64,000 nt of DNA. It comes from Trogon surrucura (lineage: Eukaryota; Chordata; Aves; Trogoniformes; Trogonidae). Within the stretch, counting starts at the first letter, position 1. The number at the start of each line of letters is the position of its first letter. The stretch is taken from positions 73,707,635-73,771,634 of the forward strand of contig CM036619.1 in the NCBI GenBank assembly GCA_020746105.1, given 5' to 3'. The notes beneath the pieces are model-generated. The model worked only from the letters and a program-made list of their open reading frames with translations. It was not told where the DNA came from and ran no database searches. This document shows positions 1 through 14,755 of the stretch, in pieces. Made by a program: the position numbers and the translations under genes.

Positions 1-3000
1 CTAGACTGAAAGGCTCTGCTTTGAAATTTGAGATCTCCAGAGGCCTGATGTCATAGAAATACCTTTAATAAGTCTGACTGAAGGACTAATTTTCAGGTGT
101 CTGGAGGCACTTAGCAGAAATGGGGAGTGCGAAGGAAGATGATTGCAGCCTCTTGTGAAGAGAGGAAGCCTTCAGGAATATAGGGGAGGTACGTAGGGGA
201 GTATGTATGTGGAGGACAGGTGGGACACACTCTGTCTACTGAATCCAGGCAATTTTGAATAGTGGTTGCAAAAGCAGAGGAATTAGCAGTTGGACAATTT
301 GTTTTGGCTGAGGCATGAGCTGAAGCTGAGCTAGTACATGACTTTGAGGCCATAAACAGTCCTTGGAAATTTGTCATGGATATTGATGAATCCTGTGTTA
401 ATGTTACAGATGGCCATTAAATTCATGGGATAGACCTTCTGTCAGCTGACACTGTACAGTGTCCCATTAGCTATCCACAGCCTTCTAGCAATTCTGACTG
501 GTCCAGCTCTCAGCTTACTATTTTGTGAGGAAATGATGGCCATCTCTGTTCAGCTGCAGACCATGGATTTGCACAGGGACTGTTTTTTGTGTATTGGCTT
601 CCCATGCAGGGAGAACAGTTAGTGGGTCTTCAAGAGATATGTTTACGTTTTGCATGGCTTCTGCACCAATAAAGATACACAAAAGTAATAGTACTAAAGT
701 TTTGGATTTAGGCTGGTGTTTCTTGTTGCTGGCTTCATTCATAACATTCAGAAAGCTGAAGCATTGTCAGAGGATTGTGGTTTCTAGAACAAGGTAGCTT
801 CTGCCTAACCCTTCCCCTGTATATCTACCCGTGAGAAGCCATACGCCTGACTGGCCACATGCCCCAGTGACTAAGGCAGGCACTCCCCTCCATCCCATAT
901 GTCTGTGTCTCCTCCCCTGTCTCTAGCCTATGCTTCAGTTTTCTCCTGTGTCTCCATAGTTGCTGGATCTCTATTCTAATGTCCCTGTCCCCCATCTTGA
1001 TCATCTAACCTCATCACCCATTGTAATCTTAATAGCTTAGTCAACTGGAGACTGAATAACTCTCTCAAGGACAAATGAGAAGGGACTGAAAGTTTTTTAT
1101 ATGGACAGGTGAGTGCTACTCTATCTGTGAGCCCTAGGCTGTGTTTTACTGAGTATTTTTTCCAACTGCTAGGAGATCTCTTGGTAATTAATGGAAAGTT
1201 ATGTTTACCAGGAAATATATGACACAACTAAAAAGTTCGGTTTTTTTTTTCCCCCTGAGACTCCAAAAGAGTCTACCAAATGAAGAGACAACTAACTTGT
1301 AATCCTACCAAAAACGTAAGTGCAAGATATATCAAGATAAAAATAGAGAGTTCTGTCAGGTTTGATTCCTGTTGTACAACCAAAGTGGGATTATTTTTTT
1401 TTTTTAAAAAAAGGAAGAAAAGTAGTTAGACTTTAGGCATTTTATTTCCTTTATATTTCCTTAGCAGAACCAAATGACTCAAATAATTTCACTAAATTGT
1501 ATTGTCTTAATGCTGAACTGTTACATCACATTCTTTTTCACTAGTGAGTTTAAAATATGAAATTTTCTAGAGTTGAATAACATAAGCTCATCCCTCCAGC
1601 CATGTGCCTACATCCTCTGCAGTGTGTTCAGCAACAACTCCTAACCTCTAATGCTGGAGAATCATCCAGTGAATGGAAGTTTCTTTTTTTCTCTCCAATT
1701 TAAGCAACTGACTTAATTCTGGTTATTACAAGATCTTATTCAGTGCATTACACACCTGGCTCTATGCTCAGCTGTTTTGCCACAGGCTTCCTACAGTCTC
1801 ATTTAGGACAAATGACTCTTGGTGGTCGTGGTGTTTTTGTAGTCTCACCAAGCCAAGAGACTGAGACTATGACCACTGCATCACACATATCTCATTAGAA
1901 CATAAAAAGAGCCAATGTACATTACTGTCCACAAACAAAGCTCCTTATAACTAACAAACTGTCCAAGTGCCAAAACCATCTCCAGTTCCTGTTGAACTAA
2001 GTCTGTGGTTTAGATCTGTCAGAAATTACTTATCTGCAAGCACAGTCTATACCTAGAGATTTTACCTACTCAGCCAGAGTTAATTATATTTAGTAGAAAT
2101 AAGAAAATTTGAAACAGCACTCTTTACAAGTGATTTATTTTCATACATTTCAGCTCTCTGATCTTATTGTTTAGTCCTTGAAATCAAACAATGAGAAGCT
2201 TGAGAGGGCAAGTCAAAACAAATAGGTGATGACAGAATATTAGTGTCAGTACACACAGGTGAGATGGAAAATCAGAAAGCTGAGGACTTGAAGAGACAAG
2301 TCAAATCTGTGGAATAAAGGGCACTTTCAGAGTTTACTGTCACTGTCTTTAGAAATATGTGTATATCTGATTCATTAGCAGCTTGGAAATGAGAGGAAAA
2401 ACAACATGATGATGTTTTCCTATTTAATAATCAGTGAATGTATTAGGCATAAATGAGTTATGTTGCTGTGCAAAGGGCTGCATCGTTTAGCCTTCTGCTG
2501 AAATTTCTGTGACCGTCATTGTACACTCAAAAGTTTTACAATAGTTTTTCTTCTGTCCTTCAATCTGTTTGGTTACTCATCCACTACTTCACCTAGTTTT
2601 GCAGTTATTCTATAATGATGAATGGAAGGATTTATATATCTCTATAGAAATCTGTCTCTTGCCTTTAAAAGGATGATTTACTGAACGAAGGGAATCTCTT
2701 ATGTAGCCAGGTGCTATTTTTTTTTTTTTTTTTACTCAAATCCCATTTTTTGTTGCACTGATCTGAATCTGAATTTCTGTTGGGGTTCACTGCTTTACTC
2801 AGAGAGGTGAGATGGGGACTCCTCAAACATGAGATGGCAATTTAAACTATTGATGAACTAACTGCTTGGTTATCAACCTACAAATCCAGCACTCATTTAG
2901 GAATGATCAAAATCATATCTGAATTTATTTCAGATAGAGACCTTGTGTATGTATTTGCTACCTTAAAAATAGATGTAGTATTTGAAGTCTCTCAGCTGAG

Positions 3001-5775
3001 GATGCTTGAATATGACCGTGTGTTACGCAAAAAAAATGCCAGATAAGGAGTGCACATATAATTTCCTGATAGTCTGTAACAAAACATAGTTCTTTTGCTG
3101 AACCTAAAAAATTACATTGCGAAAATACATTGCCATTGAACTGACATTCAGGTCTATCACATGACTTCAAAGACAAGTCTAACTGGAGGATATATTTGAC
3201 TGCACATTAAGTAAGAACAGATATGGTAAAATAAACAGGTCTTGTCACATTACATTTTCCACAAATAAATCACAATAATGAAGGCTTGTCTTTCCCATTC
3301 TTGCACCCAGGAAAGTAGGAGGTAGTCGTCAACAGTGAATACCTAAGTAAATGCATAAACATTTTCTTTTTGATCTGTTTAAGATCAAGGAGGATTTTTC
3401 ATACCTACTGTGGCTGCTTTCATTGTTAATAAATCTCTCTCTGACTCACTGTTGTGGTGGAATGAGTAAATGTTCAGGACATGATTTCAGCTAATAGGCT
3501 TAGATAGTGTTCTGTTTTTCTGATAAAACAGAGCTGGATGATGCTACTCATTTTGTACTTATGCAGCAATAGGTAAGCTCTACAAGAGTTGTTAAGATAT
3601 CTTTGCTATAAACTGACAGATAAGAGTTTTAAGGTCATATGTTTCCCTTTATATTTAAAACAGTCTGCAGTAAGACATAAATATGACTTGCATTGTGTTC
3701 CTTCTATTTTATTAATTGCAAGCCCATTTGTATTTTCTTTGTAGAGCTAATTTTTAGAGTGCAATTTAGCTGCAAATGCTCTGCAGTTGACCTATTTCTA
3801 CTCTCACCCAAACCAGTGTTACAATGTATAAAAAGAAAAGGTTCAATATTTTCTTTTTTCTTAGGTAATATTTCAGTTCATAAAGACCAGTGTATGTTAT
3901 ATCAGTTAATAAAGCAAAGATCACTGATCAAATGAGATGCGTGAGGTAAACCTACTCCTTATTTTCTGCAAGATCCAGTTTAAACATGCTCCTGGCTTCT
4001 GACAAACATCTCTAAATTCATTGAGATAGAGTGACGTCACAGTATTTACTATACAACTGTGTTAATCCTGGGCAAATAATCTAATTTTCTGTAGATGGTA
4101 TGATGCCTCTTTCCTTGGTCATACACCATACCAGCAGGAGTAGCTGGCCCTCACCTTCCGGCCATGAACACAGACCGAGGAGGTGGGATTCAATGTTCAG
4201 GGAGATACTCTGAACTAAAGGTATAATGCTTTCAGAGAAATTAAAAACAGTACAAGGTACTTCCTTACATGATTAAATATATTTGCATTGGCTGCTTTTC
4301 TGGTCTTATTCTCTGAAAAATCCCGGCTTATTCTCTGAGAAATCCTTTTTAAAATATTTTTTTAAAAAATAAAGTAATTGCTATTGGATTCTTTTATTGT
4401 ATATATTTCCTCATTTTGCCCAGGTCAGGATAAGAATAAAATGTGCATATGTCATTTTTGCAGGTTGACAAAAGTGCAGTGATAGATCCCAGAAGACCTG
4501 CACATATTTGAAGTCACCAGAAAATACTGTTTTTATCAGTAATCATGGAGTTTTGTGGCTGTGTTTTTTTATTATTATTTTGAAGTGTATTATGCACTTT
4601 GTGGGGCTGTTTAGATGGAAGTAGAGCTGAATTAGTTACTTAATAGAAACTATCATTTCTTGTGTACCCAGGTATCATTTGGTCAATATTACTCTCCTTC
4701 AATAGAGCTCTGGAAACTGCAGAACCTACAAATAATTTCTGATTTCTGTTGCTGCTTATCTATACTAATGGTCAGTATTCTTGAAGTTGGTTTTAAAATA
4801 GGCATCTTTACAGCTTGTGTAGGTTCTAGTTTATTCAATGTTTGAAGAAGGGGCCTTAAATTCAAATGAAAGCAATCTACTTTTATAGGATAGGTAAAGA
4901 AAGGTCAGTACATAGCAGTGCATCAATATACCAATTACAGACCTGTAATCCCTGAGAGGAAGACTGTTACTCTTAACATCGAAAAAGAGCAATAAATTAG
5001 ATGTGGGCAGAGAAACTGCTGTCTGTGAAAGTCACAGAATTTTCAGTGCTATTCTGTGTGCCGTCAGGCACAGCAACAGCTCTGCCACTGCTGCTGATAC
5101 AGCATCTCAGCAACACCACAGTGCTTTCTTTAGTTTCCTGATGTATTTATGGGAGGGTCCTGGAAGTCCCATGATTGCTAATGTGGTGTTTCTGCAGTGA
5201 TAACAATATCCTTATATTTATAGAAGAGAGCTACTTCCATTTCCCCAATGATGCCTATATAGTATGGCAATCTACTAGATCAGCTATTCCTTTTAGCTGA
5301 CATACTTCAACCTATGCTGAACCAGTGACAAGATTACTGATGAAATAGAGAGAGGTACTTGCAGAAGAAAGAAAAGAAAAGGGCCTTTTCACAGAAGAGT
5401 GAGGACTTGTATACAGTAGCGCAGAAATGAAGAGACAACAACAGTAGGTGAACTGTTCGTTATTACAATATCTCAGGTCAGTTCTGTGGAAAATAGAAAA
5501 GTCATGGAAGAACAGAAAAGAAATAATTATTCATAAAATGCAGAAATTTCAGCCATTGCACTACCAGAAAACGGAATTGGGAATTGTTCTGGTTTTTTTT
5601 TTTTTCTTTACCCCTTTCTTTAATGAATCCTCTATTGATAAAGACTGCTAGTGTAACAATCAAAGTATTAGCTGTGGAGAACATGCAAAAAGTGTTAAAT
5701 TATTGATTTTAAGTAAAATTTCACTTAACTATTAAACTTTGAAAAGATTAATCAAATATCTAGATATTGCTGTGG
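1..5775. other. intergenic, AT-rich, no gene seen
   Basis: Unique-looking AT-rich DNA. All open frames are under about 100 codons with no recognisable protein. It holds a 17-T run at 2717-2733 and an imperfect 22-bp tandem duplication near 4305-4345 (two copies of a CTTATTCTCTGA-type unit). I see no transposon ends, RNA genes or exon-like splice pairs that I could defend. Confidence 0.6.
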
Positions 5776-6040
5776 TCATAGGACAAGGGACAATGGTTTT
5801 AAACTAGAGCAGAATAGATTTAGATTAGACATTAAGAGGAAGTTCTTTACTATGAGGATTGTGAGACACTAGAACAGGTTGCCCAAGGAAATTGTGGATA
5901 CCTCATGTCTGCAAGTGTTCAAGGCCAGGCTGGACAAGACTTTGAGCAACTTTGTCTAGTGGGAGGTATCCCTACCTGTGGTGAGGGAGTTGGAACTAGA
6001 TGGTCTTTAAGATCTATTCCAATTCAAGGCATTCTATGAT
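5776..6040 (+). mobile_element. CR1 LINE 3' fragment
   Basis: The stretch reads as the end of a CR1 non-LTR retrotransposon in sense orientation. It contains the conserved run equivalent to the ORF2 C-terminus and 3' UTR (GGACAAGGG.CAATGGTTTTAAACT, then GTTCTTTACTATGAGG, then AACAGGTTGCCCAAGG, then GGTTGGAACTAGATGGTCTTTAAG with differences). It ends in a single ATTCTATGAT at 6031-6040, the CR1 tail repeat. It is 5'-truncated, as most CR1 copies are, and carries several indels, so it is dead. The orientation is fixed by the tail lying at the right-hand end. Confidence 0.93.
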
Positions 6041-9000
6041 TGCCTTGATGAAAAACATACATCAGAATGATTAAATTAATTTTTTTATTAAAATCAGCTA
6101 CAGTAAGGACAGACATTCCCTACTGGAAGAATAGTTAACACCACATTTGTTGAAAGCCTAAGGTTACTGTATGTGAGGAAAAAAATATGCACTGCGTTAC
6201 CAGATTTATCACAGTACATGTAAGCAAAATAGCCTCCTAGTGACAAGCCAAAGCCAGCTTTATGATGATTTGTATAATTTTTGAAGCCAGAATCTTTTTT
6301 GGCCTCATAGTGATTTCAGTCCTATTTTCAATTAAAGGATCTCTGAATATCATGCTTTTCCTTTTTATTGCTTGAGGGAGAAAGAGAGAGAAATTCACAA
6401 AACTTAAAGGTAACCTTCTGGACAGAAAACAAATTTGAAAATTATTTCTTTTTAATCCATCATTAAGTAAAAACAAAATTTTAACCCCCCACAGTGGTGT
6501 AAATTGAAACTGTCTTTGGCCACGTTTTGTGATACTCAAGTAGCGGCAGGGTAGACTTGCTACAGTTTTAGAAAAAAGTGATAAAAACGCTTCAGCACTG
6601 TATGATTTTTATTAAGTCCTACGTACTACATCAATAACATGAATGAATACTACATTAGATTGTTGGGAAGGGGAAAAAAAATGTGGTAAAATCAAAACAA
6701 TGAGATTTCTATCTGAAATTTAGTTGTTTTTCTGGTGTGAATAGATGACAGACAGGCTCAGGCAAGGGATGTATTCGTTCTCGGTTCTCGATCTTCAGTA
6801 AACACAGAAAGGAGAGTAAGTTTTCTACACTGCTTGTGACAAAATTCTTTATTGATACCGTGGCCGTCACCTTAGGTATTCTTTTGTGAGAGTACAAGCT
6901 GTAAGAGGCTATGCAGAAACACAGCTCAATAGCTGCAGGAAGGCTAATCGTCAGTCACCTGTAACTACACGTGGTAGCCACTTTTTATGGGTAGAACATC
7001 TTATCAGTGTACATTAACTTCCCAAAGTGTTCCTCAGACAAATATATTCTGGTAATGTCTGTGTTGGTCTTTTGACATTGCCCTGATGCAAACACTGTAT
7101 TTGAACTTCCCGAAAGCTACAAACTGTGTTCTTATTTTAGTTTGCTGATTTCAGTCTTGGGTTTTGCATGAACCACACAGAGCTTTTCATAAACTTACTA
7201 CCCTCAAATTAAGGGCAGGAAGGATTTGAGTTATTGGGTTGGGTGTTTGTTTTTTTTGGTTTGGAGGGAGGGGGAAAATATTTGCCCCATTTTTTTTTGG
7301 CTTGAGAGGGAAATAGTCTAATGATTAACAACCCTGTTATAAATCTCATTCACTCTTATTCATGTTTATGTGTCCTTTTGATGACTGTCCATATGATTCA
7401 ATAGTTGCTTTCATTCCCTGGTACTTGCTTCAGGAGGTATTTAGAGTTAGAATTATAGGTCCTATAGAAATAATAAGTAGAGATGCCTGACCTCTTTTTA
7501 GGTTTGCAAATTGTAATGAGTTAAATTTAAACGCTCTTCTATTTTTGAATATGAAAAAAAAATTATTTGTGTTCTTTTTTGACTGTTGAGAGAGGGGCGG
7601 GTTATATTTTCAATGCCTTTTTCCTGAAATTCAGGCAACCTTTTAAAAATATTGGAATTCAAACAAATGTACGTGGATGATTTCTCTTGGAACAATTAGC
7701 TGTGCGTGAGTTACCAAGCTAGTGAGGAAGGTCTCGCTATCATCTGGATATATTATGACTTACAATTGTTTCTTTTCTTTTCAAATTAATGTAATAAAAA
7801 ATATCTTTGAATTTTGCCTGGGGCTTTCCTACTCCTGGCACAGGGCTTGTGCAGCTAGAGTTGTAATAAAAAGGAAAGCCTATTATTTTTCTTGCAATTG
7901 AAGATCAGTTGCTAATTACTAAAAATTACACTATCACTTGCTTTAATTGCCATATTGATTTTTTTGAAAGATACTTAATAAGAAACATAAATGTATAAGG
8001 TATCTAAATAAGTGTTTGCACTCCCAAACCAGCAATTCCCAGATGCTAGTGTCTAATAATTGTAAACATTAATCTAGATTGCCTGTGAAATCACCACAGT
8101 AATAAGATTAATTTTCACTGTCTCAGAAAAGATGGAGGCAATACAACAGTACACACAAAATTACTCCTATTCCTAGTGTTTTAAAGCACTTGCACTTTAG
8201 TTCTGCAAATATATTGGCTGTTACTACCTCTATTTTTAAAGATGCATGCTGGAATAGAAATATCTAATACTTGTTAGAAGTAGGACACCTGTGTTTTTCA
8301 ACAGAATTTGATTTGCCTATTATCTGTGGAGTAGGGTAGCCCAGCCAAACCATCCCAATCTACTTTCAAATGTGGAATTTAATGAAAACATTTTTAAATC
8401 CTTAATCTACTTTGATAGTGGAATATTCATGGCTTGGAAGTAGCATTTCACTTCTGACATGTGAATAGGGAAGTACTTATGTTGGAAAGTGATCCCTTCA
8501 AATTCCTGTTAGAAGGGAAGGTAATCCCTAGGGCCCTAATTTAAACTAGGATATCACTAAACTAAATGCTGCACAAAACATCTAGCCACAGATGGCATTG
8601 TCTCAGAGAACTGTCACTTTATGGTCCCTGTTATGTATTTGTATCCTTTTAAAAAAAAATCTGTCTTCAGAATTTCAGTGTTTCTAATAGGTGTTCAGGA
8701 AAATGGTGAACAGCAATAAGAAGTGTGTGATAGAACCCCAGTATCTCAGTATTCTATAATTCAGGTGACTTAGATGAACATTAAATTGCCATTGGTTCTA
8801 TTGTTATTGGAAGACTATTTAATGGGTAAACTTGACAAAAATATTTCAAGTTGCACTTAACTTTATTTTGTCTTATTCTAAAGTAGCTATTTTTCAGTAA
8901 AAAAACCCCACAAACCTTCAGAATTATACCAAGAATAATAACACAAAACATTAGTAACCATCATACTGGAGTAACACATGTTTAATTAATCTGAAAAGTG

Positions 9001-12000
9001 GTGCAATTGTAAAGGGCTTCGTTTAATATGATTTTAACACAATGGCTTTGGAGACAAAGTTATATTTTCTTAACCATTTTTATTTTACTGTGTAAGAAGA
9101 AAAAAATGCAAGGCTGAATATATCTGTATTCTCTTTGTGATTTACATATTTTTTTTTTTGTAATATGGATTTAAAGAACTACCCAAGCACATTGAGCCTG
9201 GGGTATATAAAAAAGCACTTATAAGCATTAAAAAAAAAAAAAAGACACCATTTTTTTTCCCGGTAACCCTTTACTGTAAGATAGGTTGCCTGATCATATA
9301 TTGTGGAAGTGCTAATAACATAAGCAACATGCAAAACATAAAGAGAATGTTTGCATATCCCTTGGTAACTAACATGAGTCAGAATGTAATCTTTTGGCAA
9401 TAATGTGTCAAGGAGTTTGGGTGCTCATTAAATCATATAAATAACACCCTAGGTTGGAAAATATTTTTCTTGCGTGGTAGAATTGAACAAAAAGGAATTG
9501 ATTATTTTTTTCAGTGAAAAGATTTTAAACAGCTCTGCAAGTACCTGGATTTTTATTTATCATTATAATATTCCAGTGGGAGCTATAGTTTGTGTATCTT
9601 CTTGCTCAATGCTTTTCTACAGTCCTGGTTTTCCATTACTGTATTTTCTGCACTATACCATAGCACCTCTCTCCATGAAAGGAGGCAATAATTTCAAAAG
9701 CCACAGCATGTCATGAAAAATAATGATTTGATGCAAACAAAAGATGGCATTATGGTCTGTGTTTTTCCCGTAAAGTAAGTAAATGAGCACTAGAGAATAT
9801 CTGCAGGTTTAAGATCTCAGGATAATGTCAACATTTTCCATGGAAAGAAAACAGTGAACCACACCAGCAAAAGAAATTATTAAAAAGAAACCTTTTTTTG
9901 TGGAGGGAAAAAACACCAAGCAGAACCCAAGAAAAGCAGAGAAGGCTCATCTGGAGCTTCAACCGGTCCTAGAAAACAAGGAGGATACCTGACCAGTCAC
10001 TGTTTTCTGGGAGTAAAATCAGTTTGTTTTCTCAGTTCCAAGTTAAGCAGTTTGATTAACATGGCATGAAAAAATCAAGACAAAAGCAGGACACTGACAG
10101 GAAACATATTCTAAGCTGTGATTGCTGGACTAGGGAAGATGGTGCTGCTGTTCTCCAGCAGACCCAGGACTACCTTGGGAGCGGTGAGGGAAAAGGTGCC
10201 CTTCCCAGACAATTCGGTCATTCGGGTAGATGAGTGTAGGGAGTTACAGGAAGAAAGTCAATCAACACATAGAAGAGATTTCTGGTTTATTGTCTAGATT
10301 TGATGTCTTTAGATAAGACTACTTCGCCATGGGATTTATGAAACTGATACAGGTAAAATCTGCCTGCATGTAAGCTAATAAAACTAATAAAAAAAGGGTA
10401 AAGAATCTGTTATCAGCTTGAGGCACTCCAACGTTAAATTAAGAAACTTCTTTCTATTTTAGCAATGTGTTTAGTAGATGACTTATTACAAAGACTCAAA
10501 ACATTAAATGGAATTCTTTTTACTTGAGTAAAACCGTCAATTTGGGCCATAGCTAACAAATGCAAAGCTCACAACCTAAATGCTGAAAATGGTAGGTGAT
10601 GTAAGGTATAGCTGTAATATTTGGGGGGAAAATGACGAGCATGTGACAAACATATTCATTATATTTGAAAACAAAAGATCCATGATATGCTGAACTAAAT
10701 CTTGCCTACAAAAAGTAGACTTCTTCCTGTTGTGTTTCTTCATTTGCCTTTAAAATGTCTGGAGCAAACAAACCCTTTTCTAAAACCTGTTTGAACAGTC
10801 TGTGTAAAACAATGATAACCAAACCAAATAACTGAAGTTTAAACAGTGGAAGAGCGTATGTTCGTGTTTGTTTCCCTGTCTTCATGCAAAGTATATTTTT
10901 CTGTCAACAACTGATCTACAAAAAAAACAAAACAAAAAAAAAAGTGAGTTGTAGTTACCTGGCTTGGCTGAACAGGAGAGTACAAAATTTGAAGTAAGGC
11001 TGTCTATAACTCATTCTGCCATATGTGCACTTTTCAGAAGAGAAAATAACACTCATTGGTAAGCCAAGAGAATTTTTTTGTCTTGACTTTTAATTCGTTT
11101 TTGTTCTGCGTTGAAGGTAGATCCTAGGGAATGTCCTACACCTCATAACCAGAATTAGATAAGTAACTACTCTTATAGACAAAAAGAGCTGACTAGCTTA
11201 TCACCTTGTGTGAAAGATTGATAATATATCCTTAAACAGGACTTAAAGTAGCTTTAAAAACTCACTACACTTACTAAAGGCAATAAGGCACTTACTCATG
11301 GGCAGCATCTTCTAAGAAATGTTCTACTTTCCCAATAATAATGGAATTCTTGAATGATATCTGTGTAATTCTTGAATGAGACCTGGTAGAATGTAGGAAA
11401 GATGTTGGAGGTTAGAACCCCATGTTCTTTTCCTGCCAGAGGTGTTGAGAAGCTGCAGCAGCTCTACATAAGAAGACATCTAGAAAAGCAGAGTGAATGG
11501 ATAAAGCTAAATTCAGATTTAAAACCAGACAGAAACTACAGTTGGGTAGAACCAATTGCTGACTTAAAAAGATGTTTAGATTATTTCTCTCTTTTATTCG
11601 TTATCAATGTAGAAGCATTGCATGTATTCCAACAAATTAGTAGGTAGCTTCATCCTTGATACTGTGCTTGTATTGCTGTTAATAGCACTAGGAACAATAA
11701 TTGCAACACTAATTACCTCTTTGTCATATTACTCTGATAATTATGGCAGTCAGATAAAACTCACTTAATGATGGAACAACTCATTCTCTGCCTTGGAATC
11801 TGTATGATTTGCTTAGCCTGGATATCTAACCTTAACATAAGTAAAGTTAGTTAAAAGGAATCCTTTGTTTACTGTCTACAGTTATGGACTACAGTCCTGC
11901 CATGGTCAGCTCTCTCCATACAACTTGAATGTAAATATAAACAAAACCATGGTTTCTAATGCAGCCCACTGCCCCCTGCAACTACTGCTGATTGATTGTT

Positions 12001-12263
12001 GGTGCATGCTTAAACATGACCACCTCTTTCAAATTTTGGCACGCAATGTCAAAAAAAAAAATCATAGTTTTTGAACTTCATCCATCTGCTTGTCTCTTGT
12101 AATGACCAAATATTCTAAATCTTAAAGATGTGATTTCTTTTCCCTTCAAAAGGACCTCAGAAATCACAGCCAGAACACATAAGTGTCCATACTTTACCAT
12201 CAAAAAGCTTAGTGCAAAGTGTAGTATCTCTGACCAAAGGCATCCTCTGCTTGTATGAGAGAA
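6041..12263. other. intergenic, AT-rich, no gene seen
   Basis: AT-rich sequence with T and A homopolymers (for example near 9140-9160 and 9230-9242, and an A-rich stretch with C interruptions at 10920-10943). A small duplication of ATTCTTGAATGA occurs near 11345 and 11367. A slightly GC-richer patch near 10130-10220 has no family I recognise. No supported gene. Confidence 0.6.
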
Positions 12264-12374
12264 TGTCCTGGTTTGAGAGCCCCAGGGTAAAAGTTCTCAG
12301 GGGCTCCTGGCATGGGGGCCAGGCAGCAGCTGTGCCTCCGGGGAGGAGAGGATGGGTCTGGTGACCCAAATGGA

Positions 12375-12379
12375 CCAAT
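12375..12379 (+). promoter_or_regulatory. CCAAT box of LTR
   Basis: CCAAT 32 bp upstream of the TATA box in the 12264-12631 LTR, the usual arrangement of a U3 promoter. Activity today is unknown. Confidence 0.5.
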
Positions 12380-12406
12380 CATGGTGTTCCTTCCCATGGT
12401 GCTCAG

Positions 12407-12414
12407 TATATAAG
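12407..12414 (+). promoter_or_regulatory. TATA box of LTR
   Basis: TATATAAG lies about 145 bp into the LTR at 12264-12631, a normal position for the U3 core promoter. Transcription would start some 25-30 bp downstream, near 12440. Confidence 0.6.
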
Positions 12415-12631
12415 GACCCCTAAGAAGAAGCTTCAGGCTTTTTTTTTGTTGCCTGTGATGGGAAGGTTTTTGTTGGCTGTTTGTCATCTCTCCCTGCACT
12501 GCTGGTGTTCCTGATTCCTGTTTTCATGCTGCAGAAGAGCACCGTTTGACCTCTTTCCTGGGAGGGTAGTGGCAGGATCCCAGAGAGAATCTGTCAAAGT
12601 TTAGTGGCTGGCCCAGCCTTAAACTGCGACA

Positions 12632-14755
12632 GTGAAGTAGAAGAGCCTTGTTGGCGAAGCCATAGCTTTCCAGTATGGGTGAAAGCACTGGCACTTATTC
12701 TAGGCTCATGTGCTGCATAAAAACCATGGGCTGTTACTGCTATGGCTTGTCATTCGGAAACCTTTACCCAACATTCTCAACCTTGTGCCGTACCTCTGTT
12801 GAGTGTTTTGCGGTTTGAATCTATCTCTGACGTTATGAAAGTGAAGGTTGCTTTCAGAGCTGCTTAATGGGTCTAGCCCCTAGAGGTATCTTCTATCCTA
12901 GGGCTAGAGCAGTGTTTAGTGATTTCAGTGACATATCTGAGACAGAGGGTTAGTAAAGACCAAAACCAACATCAAATTGTGTCAACATATTAAGTAAGGA
13001 ATATCTTATACATTGTGAACAAAACCAACTTTCTGAAAATCTAAAATATCAAAGTGAAAACTGTAGTCAATAGCAACTCAGAAAAATTTGTAATTAATCA
13101 CATTTCCTAGTCCTTTGTACTGTGATACAGCTATGAGTTTTATTGAAACGTTACTGAAATGGTTTAGAAACTGAACCAATAGCAGCTGATAATGTTTGTT
13201 TCTAAACAATGGATTCCAGAATTACTCACTTGAAAATTTTTCTAAATTAATTTATAAGCTATCTAATGACAATGTGAAAAACAGTACATGTCTGCCCTAT
13301 CTTACATCTTGTTGCTGATTCCGAGATTGTAATTCAGAATTACTAGCAACAGTTCTTCTGGTCTTCTACTCCTTTTATCCGAATTGATAGAAGTGCCTTT
13401 GAATTCATTTATGGCTATTGTTGAGAGTGAATTAATCACCTTGATAACATTAAATTTATATGGACGTTCAGTAGAAAAGGTGTTTAAAGTTAATATCCCT
13501 TGAATAATTTTCTAAGGCAAGTCTTATATGATATAGCATATCAGATGTCATAGCTAGTAAGTATCTTTGCTTTTTCTTTATGATGTGTGCAAACTAGAAC
13601 TGTGTCAAATTACTTGCAAGAAAGTAGTTAATTTCTCCATGAGACTTCCTGAGGACACACAGGTAGTAAAGTTGTCACATCCCTTATTTATTGATAAGCT
13701 TAGCAGTGCCTCTATCAAGGTTTAAACATGCTTTGCAAAATCTTTGTGACCCACATCTTATTTGAATAAAAGAACAGCACAGACTCCACTGAAAATCATA
13801 GCTCGCTGAATTAGCCATTTACTTTGTAAAGCTCCTTTGAGATCTCTTGCTTTTATTTTCCAGACTTCCAGGATGTGATGCAGTGTCAAACATCTCAACT
13901 CCGTTATGACTGTCTAATCTTCAGAATATTTACTAGGCAGATACAGACTTGATCCAAAGAAGGACATTAGGTTACGAGCACTGGCCACAGCAACGTCTGA
14001 AGTGCAGACTCCGGAATCAGAAGCAGTATGTTAGAAACGAGCCTGTATATGGTTGGCCTAAAAAGGTCTTTTAAATGTGGTGCAGTCCCATTGTAGCACA
14101 GCTCTGGGACCTTAGGAACTAGCTTGTGAACTTCCACATTATGTCCATTTGAAAACAAAAAGCTTTGTCGAGAATGGACTAGTGTGTAAACTGAGCACTG
14201 AAAATTCAGAACAGTTTCCCTGGGGAGACAAAGACGGAGAGGACATCAGCCAATATAGTGGACCAAAAATCCAGTGAGTTTCAAATTTCTTTTGTTTAAT
14301 ATGATATATTGTTGTCCAAAAGCTGAAAATAGGTTTTACATACTAAAGGCATCTGGGATTAATAAGGCAGAAAGCAAATTCCACAGTATATTGCATTTCT
14401 GTCAAAAGTTCCTGACCAAGCAGGTTGCAGTGTGTACAAAAAATTGAAAGACAATTTCAATAAGAACATATTATATCTGGTCACTGTGTTCAGTTCACCA
14501 AGCCATGTTTGTACCTCTTTATAAAATCAAGGTGTCTTTTGCTGTAGGGCTGTCAGACTAGTCCTACTTCTAGTCCCTATTCAGATTGTTCTTTACATGA
14601 CTTAAAACATGTCCTTTTGCCTTCTAACAACAAATAGGGATGTCACACTGGATAGTAAGAACCTGCTGTCATTTATTTCCCTTTCATTTGTTTCCTGCAG
14701 TTTCCCAGCTCATTTTCAGTAAGTGTCTACATCCTCAGGGAAGTATTTCTGGCTT
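12632..14755. other. intergenic, no gene seen
   Basis: AT-rich unique sequence between a solo LTR and a small CR1 piece. No open frame above about 63 codons and no repeat I recognise. Confidence 0.55.

Larger units (their letters stand above)
12264..12631 (+). mobile_element. Solo LTR of an endogenous retrovirus (368 bp)
   Basis: The element starts TGTCCTGG and ends GCGACA, so it has the TG...CA ends and short inverted termini (TGTC/GACA) of a retroviral LTR. Inside, in sense order, are a CCAAT box (12375-12379) and a TATA box TATATAAG (12407-12414). The flanks GAGAA (12259-12263) and GTGAA (12632-12636) agree at 4 of 5 positions, which suggests an aged 5-bp target duplication and therefore a solo LTR formed by recombination. 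Its last 40 bases closely match the end of the LTR at 52078-52916, so the two belong to one family. The 5-bp duplication fits ERVL- or ERV1-like elements better than ERVK. No internal genes are present. Confidence 0.85.
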